A stretch of 23,008 nt of DNA. Origin: CAZNMF01 sp035547155 (GTDB lineage: Bacteria > Acidobacteriota > Vicinamibacteria > Vicinamibacterales > SCN-69-37). Below, piece by piece: positions 1 to 6,068 of the stretch. The stretch lies in the NCBI GenBank assembly GCA_035547155.1, contig DASZVJ010000221.1:1-23008 (forward strand). Reading direction: 5' to 3'. Numbering within the stretch: position 1 is the stretch's first letter; the number at the start of each line of letters is the position of its first letter. The translations under genes and the position numbers were made by a program. Below the pieces are notes generated by a model that saw nothing but the letters and a program-made list of their open reading frames with translations, did not search any database and was not told the DNA's origin.

Positions 1-156
1 GATGCCGAGCCCAGTGCCCGACAGGGCCGTCGCCGCGACGGCCAACGTCAACGGCAGATGGCAGGGACAGAAGAGAAATGCCCCGAACACCCAGGTGAGA
101 CCGCGGTTCTCCATCTGCCTCGGCGTCGGGCCAATCGCGCATGCCGGCGACATCAT
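1..156 (-). CDS. MerE-like mercury transporter, partial (C-terminus outside window)
   Basis: 52 codons are visible and the frame runs off the left edge. Residues 29-36 read FCPCHLPL inside a hydrophobic stretch followed by an Ala/Thr/Gly-rich helix. The MerE family of small inner-membrane mercury and methylmercury carriers has the same arrangement: a CPCHLP motif at the cytoplasmic end of the first of two helices, with the two cysteines binding Hg(II). The annotated ATG overlaps the stop of the upstream 28-residue ORF (ATGA) and is followed directly by a second ATG. Met15, just before ENRGLTW, is an alternative start that better matches the short N-terminus of known MerE proteins. The role in mercury uptake or resistance is inferred from the motif. 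The rest of the operon would lie to the left of the window. Confidence 0.66.
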   Translation of the reverse strand, partial: MMSPACAIGPTPRQMENRGLTWVFGAFLFCPCHLPLTLAVAATALSGTGLGI

Positions 157-239
157 CGGTCTCGTCTCCCGAAGAGCACGTAGACAGCCACGCCAACCAG
201 CGCCGCCAGGATGACCAGACAAATCGCGATCGAGAGCAT
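153..239 (-). CDS. Small 28-residue single-helix membrane protein upstream of merE-like gene
   Basis: This 28-codon ATG frame encodes about 20 uninterrupted hydrophobic residues (starting MLSIAICLVIL) and ends in a basic GRRDR tail. That is the layout of a one-pass membrane peptide with its C-terminus inside the cell. Its TGA overlaps the ATG of the MerE-like gene by 4 nt, suggesting translational coupling. No clear Shine-Dalgarno sequence precedes the ATG; the upstream bases are A/T-rich (AAAACAATAAAC). I recognise no family. It could be a genuine mer-operon micropeptide, a leader that carries ribosomes to merE, or a chance frame. The helix-plus-basic-tail layout and the exact overlap favour a real gene. 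Confidence 0.45.
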   Translation of the reverse strand: MLSIAICLVILAALVGVAVYVLFGRRDR

Positions 240-241
240 GT

Positions 242-268
242 TTATTGTTTTACGATAAATACATATCG
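242..268 (-). promoter_or_regulatory. AT-rich operator-like double inverted repeat before the merE-like operon
   Basis: In an otherwise GC-rich sequence this stretch is strongly AT-rich. It holds two overlapping imperfect palindromes: TTATTG/CGATAA (242-247 and 253-258, one mismatch) and CGATA/TATCG (253-257 and 264-268, exact), which share the half-site at 253-258. It lies just upstream of the ATG at 239, so it probably covers the promoter or operator of the minus-strand genes. It does not look like a classical MerR dyad with a 19-bp spacer. An ArsR-type or other small winged-helix repressor is possible but unproven. Confidence 0.4.
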
Positions 269-309
269 AAAAGCAATACCCACGATAGCCAGTCGAAAGC
301 CAACGGCAG

Positions 310-343
310 TTGACACTACGTCGCTATGCGACATATCGTCGCA
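310..343 (+). promoter_or_regulatory. Possible promoter and inverted repeats before the mini-ADOP reading frame
   Basis: A consensus TTGACA is at 310-315, with a weak CATATC 16 bp later (332-337). Overlapping it are two perfect inverted repeats: GTCGC-TAT-GCGAC (320-332) and TGCGAC-ATATC-GTCGCA (327-343). They share the GCGAC half-site, which would suit a dimeric repressor such as a PadR protein. The -10 match is poor, so the promoter call is tentative. Confidence 0.3.
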
Positions 344-363
344 CGCCACACGAGGAGGATGCG

Positions 364-513
364 GTGTCACGGCCCCCATCACAGGATCGGCTCTATCGCT
401 GGCTGCTGCGGCTGTTTCCGTTGGAGTTCCGCGGCGACTTCGGCGCGGACAGCTATCTGCCCGCTCGACGTGCGGCGCGCGTGGATCCGATCGTGACATT
501 GAAGGTGGAGTAA
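364..513 (+). pseudogene. Internally deleted ADOP permease: N-terminal prefix joined to C-terminal tail
   Basis: A GTG-started 49-codon frame follows a good ribosome site, GAGGAGG at 352-358 (5-nt spacing). Residues ~3-26 (for example LYRWLLRLFPLEFRGDFG) match the N-terminal prefix found in many acidobacterial ADOP permeases. Residues ~29-49 (PARRAARVDPIVTLKVE, then stop) match the usual C-terminal end of the same family; compare PARRAARLDPLVALRTE at the end of the permease at 7788-10445. The ~750 residues normally between these parts, including all the transmembrane and periplasmic domains, are absent. The junction is in frame and there is no internal stop. The simplest reading is a permease gene collapsed by an in-frame deletion. 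A retained role as a tiny cytoplasmic protein cannot be ruled out, because start, ribosome site and frame are all intact. Confidence 0.7.
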
Positions 514-520
514 GTCACGC

Positions 521-3151
521 TCACGTCCGTCGCAGCAGATCCGCGACCGCCGCGCGCATCCATGGGCGCGCGACGACGTACGTCGTCAGGAGCGCGACGC
601 ACGCGCTGGCGAGCGCGACTTCCATCAGGACCACCGGCTCGACCTTGCCGATGCCATAGAGAATCGACGATGCGAGCGGCAACAGCGCTTGCCCGACGAC
701 TACGCCGACGGCGGTACCGATCGCGGCGACCCAGGCCGTGTGGCGCAGCACGGCGGTGAACACATCGCGCGGCTGCGCGCCGATCGCGATGCGGATGCCC
801 ATTTCCATACGCCGCTGATTGACCGAGTAGAAGACCGTGCTGTAGAGGCCGAAGAGCGCGAGGGCCAGCGTCAAAGCGCCGAATCCAATGGACACGGCCA
901 CGATCGCGCGCGGCAGGAGCAGCGACATGCGTATGAGATCGTCGAGCGTCATGCCACCATTCCAGAGTAGACGCGGCCCGCCAACATCGAGCATGGCCTG
1001 TGCGATCGGCATGGTCGCCGTCTCGAACACACCGGGACCACGCGTCTTCGGTTCCGATCGCTCATCGGGCGAACGCAAGATGACATTGATATCCGGCACG
1101 TAGCGTTGCGCGAGCGGGAGGTACATCACCGGCAGCGGTGCTTCAGTGAGATCATCGAATTTGCTGTCTGGCACGATGCCGACCACACGCGTGACCCGAT
1201 GGTTGGCGCCAGTTCGAATGTACTGACCAACGGCGTCCTGCGCCGGCCACAGACGACGAGCGAGCGTCGCATTCACCATCGCGACGTCCTCACTCCCGGC
1301 GCTATCGTGAGTGTCGAACGCACGCCCTGCGACGATCGGCATGCCGATCGCGGCGAAATAGCCGGCGTCGACGACAACGAGCGGCGTCGCCTCATCGCGC
1401 GCCGGCCATGGATTCCCATTCGCGTCGACGATCTGCTCGCGAAGATAGCCCATCAGCGGCTGATTGCTGGCGAGCGTCACGGCCTCGACGCCGGGAATCG
1501 CTGCCATGCGCGTCCGCAGGCGCTCGTAGAATGCGCGTCCCGTCTGTTCGGTGTAGCCGCTGCGCTCGAGATTGGCACTTGCGTACGTGAGATGACGAGC
1601 CGAGAACCCAAGTGAGATGTGCTCGAGTCTAAGAAAGCTGCGAACAGACAAGCCGACGCCTACCATCACGAGCGTCGCCACGGCCATCTGGATCACGACC
1701 AACATGCCGCGCACGCGACCGCGCCGCGGCTCGCTGACGCTGAGCTCGCGATTGATGGCGCCGGACAGTCCGTCCGACGCCGCGCGCAGGGCCGGAATGA
1801 GGCCGACGGCCAGTCCCGCGACCATCGCCACCGTCATCATCGCGGCGAATACGCCTGCGTCGGAATGCAGATCGATTGTCGGCGACGGCCATCCGTTGCC
1901 CACGGACAGGGTCAGCGTTGCCAACCGACGCAGCCCAACGGCAGCGGCGGCGAAGCCAATCGCACCAGATATGAGGCCGAGCACGACGCCTTCGCGCACG
2001 AGCGGCGCAATCAACTGCGCGCGCGACGCCCCGAGCGCGGCGCGGACGAGCATCTCGTGGCGCCGCGACGCCGCAAGCCCCAGTAGCAGGTTCGTCACGT
2101 TTGCTCCGGCGACGATCAGGCCGAGCAGAACGATGAGCACGAGTCCGCCGAACATCGTCGTCATCCAGCCGCGATCACCTGGCGGCGTCATCGATACGTC
2201 CGACAGCACGGCGGTGCGCTCACGGTTCGCCTCCGGATGCTCGCGTGCGAACTGTGCGGCGATCGATGCCACCTCCGCCGATGCCTGGCCGCGTGTTACC
2301 CCGGGATGAAGGCGGCCGATCAGATTCAGATCTCGCTGCGAATGCTCCTGTCCGAACAGGCGCTCCCGTACATTGAGCGGCGTCCAGACGTTTGGGGCCC
2401 ACGAGAAGTACAACCCGCCGTACGTCTGCGGCACAACGCCGACGACGACCATGGGCATGCCGTTGATCTGCACTTTGGCGCCGACGATCGCCGAATCGGC
2501 GCCCATCCGTCGCCACAGCGTCTCGCCGATCGCGACGCCATCGCCGCTGTCCTGAAACGCCAGTGCTCCAAGCGTGGGTCGCACGTCGAGCACCGAGAAG
2601 AAGTTGTCCGACACCGACGTCAGCAAGCCCGGCTCGTTGCGATCGCCGATGGCGACGTCGACCGTCGCGATCGAATACGGAAACGCCGCGATGCCCGTGA
2701 ACGATCGCGCTCGTTTGCGATACGCGAGAAATTCCTCGTACGACATCGCATTGAAGGCATTCGCCGGCGTCCGCGCGTGGATGAATTGCAGAGCTTCGGC
2801 GTGATTGATGCCGGTTGGGCGCATCAGCGCAGTCCGGTACGCCGCCAGGCCGATCGTCACGGCGGCGAGCGCCACGCTCAGCGAGAGCACGGCGGCCAGC
2901 GCGAGCCGCCAGTGACGGCCGAAGAGGCGCATCGAGTACCAGCGCGCCGAGCGCAGCCAGAGCGCATCCCAGAACGCGCCGATGCTACGTCGCACGAGAT
3001 CGAGCCGGCGTCCGCGCCCGCGTGTGTGCCATTCGCGCAGCGACCGCTCGCGGTGATCGAGCTCCGCGTCCCACTCGGCGCGCCACTCGTCGCGCATCGC
3101 CCTCGGCACGAGGCGGCTCGCGATCGCGAGAATCCAACGATGGATCCGCAT
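521..3151 (-). CDS. ADOP-family orphan ABC-type permease (MacB/FtsX-like)
   Basis: This 876-residue membrane protein has the ADOP architecture. A charged cytoplasmic N-terminal prefix (~1-75) precedes the first membrane helix at ~82-105 and a MacB-like periplasmic domain (~110-325). Four helices lie at ~333-358, 388-406, 435-455 and 480-503, followed by a second periplasmic domain (~510-740) and three C-terminal helices from ~745. The cytoplasmic loops LVRAALGASRAQL and MGIRIAIGAQPRDV are the two FtsX/MacB coupling-helix motifs. No ATPase gene is nearby, hence 'orphan'. I chose the ATG at 3151, two bases after the padR stop, because upstream codons in this frame are a shadow of padR. Its last residues (ARPWMRAAVADLL) lack the usual PARRAARxDP tail. 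Its substrate is unknown; family roles in efflux or envelope transport are inferred. Confidence 0.88.
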   Translation of the reverse strand: MRIHRWILAIASRLVPRAMRDEWRAEWDAELDHRERSLREWHTRGRGRRLDLVRRSIGAFWDALWLRSARWYSMRLFGRHWRLALAAVLSLSVALAAVTIGLAAYRTALMRPTGINHAEALQFIHARTPANAFNAMSYEEFLAYRKRARSFTGIAAFPYSIATVDVAIGDRNEPGLLTSVSDNFFSVLDVRPTLGALAFQDSGDGVAIGETLWRRMGADSAIVGAKVQINGMPMVVVGVVPQTYGGLYFSWAPNVWTPLNVRERLFGQEHSQRDLNLIGRLHPGVTRGQASAEVASIAAQFAREHPEANRERTAVLSDVSMTPPGDRGWMTTMFGGLVLIVLLGLIVAGANVTNLLLGLAASRRHEMLVRAALGASRAQLIAPLVREGVVLGLISGAIGFAAAAVGLRRLATLTLSVGNGWPSPTIDLHSDAGVFAAMMTVAMVAGLAVGLIPALRAASDGLSGAINRELSVSEPRRGRVRGMLVVIQMAVATLVMVGVGLSVRSFLRLEHISLGFSARHLTYASANLERSGYTEQTGRAFYERLRTRMAAIPGVEAVTLASNQPLMGYLREQIVDANGNPWPARDEATPLVVVDAGYFAAIGMPIVAGRAFDTHDSAGSEDVAMVNATLARRLWPAQDAVGQYIRTGANHRVTRVVGIVPDSKFDDLTEAPLPVMYLPLAQRYVPDINVILRSPDERSEPKTRGPGVFETATMPIAQAMLDVGGPRLLWNGGMTLDDLIRMSLLLPRAIVAVSIGFGALTLALALFGLYSTVFYSVNQRRMEMGIRIAIGAQPRDVFTAVLRHTAWVAAIGTAVGVVVGQALLPLASSILYGIGKVEPVVLMEVALASACVALLTTYVVARPWMRAAVADLLRRT

Positions 3152-3153
3152 GG

Positions 3154-3477
3154 CTATCGTCGTGCCGGAGACGGCTTCGCCGCGCGCGCCGGCGCGGGCT
3201 TCGCCATCCGATACCGTGCCGCCGCTTCGGCGAGCGCGGCCTGTCCGGCCTTCGTCAGCTCGTAATATTTGCGCGCCGGCCGCTGCTCGCGCTGCGCGAC
3301 CTCGGCCTTCTCCCATTGCGAGTCGATCAGGCCGGCGTCTTCCATGCGCCGAAGCGCTGGATAGACGGTGCCGCTCGGCAGCCCGGTCGCATCCATGATG
3401 TCGAAGCCATAGATGTAGCCATTGGCGACCGCTTGGAGGATGGCGGTGGCGGAGAGGGACAGATAGGAGGGCGGCAT
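3154..3477 (-). CDS. PadR-family transcriptional regulator paired with ADOP permease
   Basis: A 107-residue winged-helix protein. It starts MPPSYLSLSATAILQAVANG, and residues ~20-75 hold the PadR recognition helix and wing (GLPSGTVYPALRRMEDAGL, then RPARKYYELTKAGQAAL). The usual second dimerisation domain is reduced to a basic, Ala/Pro-rich tail (residues ~90-107), as in the short PadR group that accompanies acidobacterial permeases. The stop is two bases before the permease start, so the pair is almost certainly one transcript. It probably represses its own operon through the repeats just upstream. No Shine-Dalgarno sequence is visible before this ATG. Confidence 0.9.
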   Translation of the reverse strand: MPPSYLSLSATAILQAVANGYIYGFDIMDATGLPSGTVYPALRRMEDAGLIDSQWEKAEVAQREQRPARKYYELTKAGQAALAEAAARYRMAKPAPARAAKPSPARR

Positions 3478-3487
3478 GCGAGACAGC

Positions 3488-3512
3488 TTACTACATGAGA
3501 CGTTTACTACAT
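3488..3512 (-). promoter_or_regulatory. Tandem 9-bp repeats, candidate PadR operator
   Basis: On the minus strand ATGTAGTAA occurs twice (3504-3512 and 3488-3496), 16 bp apart start to start. The nearer copy ends 11 bp from the padR start codon. The ATGT core recalls the ATGT half of classical PadR boxes, but here the copies are direct rather than inverted. The position at the expected promoter and 5' end fits self-repression; the assignment is inferred from position. Confidence 0.45.
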
Positions 3513-3521
3513 AGCAACCTC

Positions 3522-3567
3522 CAGAACCTAGAACAGAGAACCCGGAACTCCGGAACCTCAGAACCCA
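3522..3567. repeat. Degenerate AGAACC/GGAACC short repeat
   Basis: About six imperfect copies of a (C)(A/G)GAAC(C) unit are packed into 46 bp between padR and the preceding exported-protein gene. They run into the last codons and stop of that gene (GGTTCTGA on the minus strand). The segment includes a short palindrome, CCGGAACTCCGG at 3542-3553. Similar low-complexity tracts occur at other gene ends here (compare 17226-17250). No function is apparent. Confidence 0.45.
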
Positions 3568-4193
3568 GTCACAACAACATTCCTGAACTGCCCCGTCTCG
3601 TCGAACGATCCGAGCCCGACGCGACCGTCCTTCAGCGTCGTGTCGTTCGCCTCGAGCGCGGGCGTTGTCGCACCGTCCACGAACACGGCGATGCGCCCGC
3701 TCGCCGGATCGCGCTCGAGCTTCACGTGATGCCAGGCCTTGTCCTTCAGTTGCGGCACGCTGGTCGGCGTGTCGAGCCGCTTCCGATCGGCATCGTTCAC
3801 CAGGAAGATGCCGTTGTGGACCGGATCGGTCTTCGCGGCGAGGTGGACGTAGTAGAAGCGCGTGGGCGACTGCCAGTCAACGATCAGCTCGACGTCACGG
3901 ACGAGCAGTGTCTCCGGCTCTTCGGATCGCAGATCGACTTCGAAGGTCAGCTTGCCGAGCGGCTCGGACTTCAAGATCGCGAGGCCCGCTGGGCGACGAA
4001 TCGGTCCCGCCGGCACACCCGCCTTCACCAGCACGAGCATGCCGTCGCGCACGTCCCACTGCCCCGTCCCGTCGATCGTCCACTCGTCGATCCGCGACGA
4101 GGCGTCGAAGCTCGGCCGCAGCACGACGCCCTGCCGCGCCCAGGCGACCAGCAGCAATCCCAATACGCACACGACGATTCGTTTCGCGATCAT
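3558..4193 (-). CDS. Exported concanavalin-A-like (DUF1080/LamG-type) domain protein
   Basis: 211 residues from the ATG at 4193. The N-terminus MIAKRIVVCVLGLLLVAWA is a signal peptide or membrane anchor. The rest is a single beta-sandwich domain with the pattern of the 3-keto-disaccharide-hydrolase/LamG superfamily: GQWDVRDGMLVL near residue 45, LTFEVDLRSEE, FYYVHLA, KDKAWHHVKLERD and a closing GRVGLGSFDETGQFRNVVV. This fold binds carbohydrate, and some members cleave it; no catalytic residues can be assigned here. A GTG at 4229, overlapping the upp stop as GTGA, is in frame and would add 12 residues. I preferred the ATG because it sits behind GGGAAG and gives a standard signal peptide. It follows upp on the same strand and is probably co-transcribed, but has no obvious role in uracil breakdown. 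Confidence 0.68.
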   Translation of the reverse strand: MIAKRIVVCVLGLLLVAWARQGVVLRPSFDASSRIDEWTIDGTGQWDVRDGMLVLVKAGVPAGPIRRPAGLAILKSEPLGKLTFEVDLRSEEPETLLVRDVELIVDWQSPTRFYYVHLAAKTDPVHNGIFLVNDADRKRLDTPTSVPQLKDKAWHHVKLERDPASGRIAVFVDGATTPALEANDTTLKDGRVGLGSFDETGQFRNVVVTGF

Positions 4194-4225
4194 GTCAACT
4201 TCCCGAGAGCGCAACGACGTGCCGA

Positions 4226-4846
4226 TCACAACGTCCCGAACAGTCGATCGCCGGCGTCGCCGAGGCCCGGCAGCAGATAGCCTTTCTCATTCAGTCCCGC
4301 TTCGATCGACAACGTGTAGATCTCGACGTCCGCGTGATCCGCGGCGATCTTATCGACGGCGATTGGCGACGACAACAGGCTGACGACTTTGATCGGGCCG
4401 ACCTCGTATTGCTTCAGGCGATCGAGCGCGGCCAGGCACGTGTCGCCGGTCGCGAGCAGCGGATCGAGCAGCAGCACCTTCTTCCCCGCCATGTTCGGCG
4501 GCAGCTTGAAGTAGTACTCGACGGTCTGGTCCATCATCTTGTCGCGATAGATGCCGATGTGCCCGAGCGTCGCGAACGGCAGCATCTCCAGAAAGCCACC
4601 GATCATCCCCTCGCCCGCGCGCAGGATGCTGGCGAGGATGAGGTCCTCAGATACGCGCTCGACGGTCGTGCGCTGCAGCGGCGTCTCCGCCTCGACGCGC
4701 GCCAGCGCCAGATCGCGCGTGCACTCGTACGCCAGGATCTGGCTCAGCTCTTCGAGGAGCCGCCTGAACTCCTGCGGCTTCGTGTGCTTGTCGCGCAGGA
4801 TGCCAAGCTTGTGCTTGACGATTGGATGTTCGACGACGCGAACCAT
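4226..4846 (-). CDS. upp: Uracil phosphoribosyltransferase
   Basis: 206 residues, the usual length for the family. The enzyme makes UMP from uracil and PRPP in the cytoplasm. The PRPP loop is LLLDPLLATGDT (125-136). The conserved LRAGEGM lies at 75-81, and the uracil-binding C-terminus GLGDAGDRLFGT is at 194-205. The start is the ATG at 4846 (MVRVVEHPIVKHKLG, a typical N-terminus), preceded by GAGG. It begins 13 bases after the urc4 stop on the same strand. That context suggests this copy feeds the URC uracil-degradation pathway (equivalent to yeast Urc6), although it would also serve salvage. Confidence 0.95.
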   Translation of the reverse strand: MVRVVEHPIVKHKLGILRDKHTKPQEFRRLLEELSQILAYECTRDLALARVEAETPLQRTTVERVSEDLILASILRAGEGMIGGFLEMLPFATLGHIGIYRDKMMDQTVEYYFKLPPNMAGKKVLLLDPLLATGDTCLAALDRLKQYEVGPIKVVSLLSSPIAVDKIAADHADVEIYTLSIEAGLNEKGYLLPGLGDAGDRLFGTL

Positions 4847-4859
4847 GGTTCCTCGCCTT

Positions 4860-6068
4860 CTAAAACACCGTGCCATCGCTGCGCACGCGCAGCGGCGGCG
4901 TGCCGCCCGGCCGCCGCTCTCGTGCGATCTCGCGACCGGCCGTCCACGTGCCGCCCTGCAGCACGCGCGCCAGCGGCAACTCGTCGGCGGTTCTACCGAG
5001 CGCGTCTCGCACATCATCCGCAACGCGATCGAGCAACTGCACCGTCAACGCCCGCCATTCGACCACGACATCGTCACCCGCGTCGAACGTGTGCTGTGCG
5101 AGCGATGGATCGCGGAACTCGAGGACGCCCGTGTCCAGGAACAGACCGCCGTTGCGATATTCAGGCAGCCCCGTGAGCGCGTCGACGCCGACAACGTGAA
5201 GACCCGCAGACTCGATCGGCTCGATCGAGGAATACGTCAACCACTGCGACAGCTTGTGGAACGGCACCCAGTCTTGCGGCTCTGGCCCGAAGTACGGCCA
5301 CACGTCGCCAAATCCGATGCCGTCGAGCGTCACGCGCGGCGTCCACATCGGCGCGAGTCCGAGCAACAGCAGACGAAGGACCTCATTCGCCTGCACCATT
5401 CCGGACGACGACGATTCGGCGATCAATGCGTCGACGAGACGGCCCGGCCGCGGATCGTCCTGACCGAACATCGCCGGTGACGCGCGCAGTGCTGATGCGA
5501 GTCGCTTCAGCAGGCCGTAGCGGCCTTCGAATCCCGCGAGCGGATTGTCGTGCGTCACCTGGAATCCGGTCGCGATCTGTGCCTCCGTCAAGGCATCGAG
5601 CCCGCTCGCCGTCACGCGAAACGGCCGCACACGATCGGCGGAGAACGCACCGGATCGAAACAGATGCCACGACGCAATCGCCAGGCCTTCCGATCGCGCG
5701 TAGGTGCCGCCCGTCCCAGGCTCTCGATACGCCCACGCATCGCCGGCGCCCGCATCGAGCAGCACGGACACGACGACGAGATCGACGAGGCTGCGCGCCT
5801 GCTCCAGACGATCGACGGACGCTAGATCGGCGCGCAGCAGAGCCACGCGATCGAATCCGCCCGCGCGGAAATGCCCGTAGCGGCCGTGCAGCGGGATCGC
5901 GCCATCCGGATAGTCGCGTCGCGTCACGGACAGCACGAGATCGACGCACGCCGGCAGACGATCGAGATTGACGCGAAACGCCGTGCCTCCGGCGACCGCC
6001 GCGTCGTAGATGCGTCGCGTCCGGACGCGAATCGTGGCGGGATCGAGGATCGCCTCGAGCTCACTCAT
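4860..6068 (-). CDS. urc4: URC4/DUF1688 family protein of uracil catabolism
   Basis: 402 residues with the blocks I associate with DUF1688: IRVRTRRIYD (13-22), DYPDGAIPLHGRYGHF (52-67) followed by GGFDR, LLDAGAGDAWAY (103-114), YARSEGLAIAS (123-133), and near the middle FGPEPQDWVPFHKLSQWLTY. In yeast, Urc4 is required for growth on uracil as nitrogen source through the URC pathway; its exact reaction is not firmly established. The start ATG (6068) overlaps the urc1 stop by 8 bases, and the stop lies 13 bases before upp, so the three genes form a tight operon. No signal peptide or membrane helices are visible, so it should be cytoplasmic. Confidence 0.88.
   Translation of the reverse strand: MSELEAILDPATIRVRTRRIYDAAVAGGTAFRVNLDRLPACVDLVLSVTRRDYPDGAIPLHGRYGHFRAGGFDRVALLRADLASVDRLEQARSLVDLVVVSVLLDAGAGDAWAYREPGTGGTYARSEGLAIASWHLFRSGAFSADRVRPFRVTASGLDALTEAQIATGFQVTHDNPLAGFEGRYGLLKRLASALRASPAMFGQDDPRPGRLVDALIAESSSSGMVQANEVLRLLLLGLAPMWTPRVTLDGIGFGDVWPYFGPEPQDWVPFHKLSQWLTYSSIEPIESAGLHVVGVDALTGLPEYRNGGLFLDTGVLEFRDPSLAQHTFDAGDDVVVEWRALTVQLLDRVADDVRDALGRTADELPLARVLQGGTWTAGREIARERRPGGTPPLRVRSDGTVF

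Noticed and set aside
4193..4229. GTG at 4229 as the start of the exported protein
   Set aside because: Possible, but the ATG at 4193 has a better ribosome site and gives a normal signal peptide. It is kept as an alternative.
3665..5176. 503-codon plus-strand frame across the exported-protein gene, upp and urc4
   Set aside because: It crosses three real genes on the other strand, and its translation is mostly Arg/Ala/Ser.
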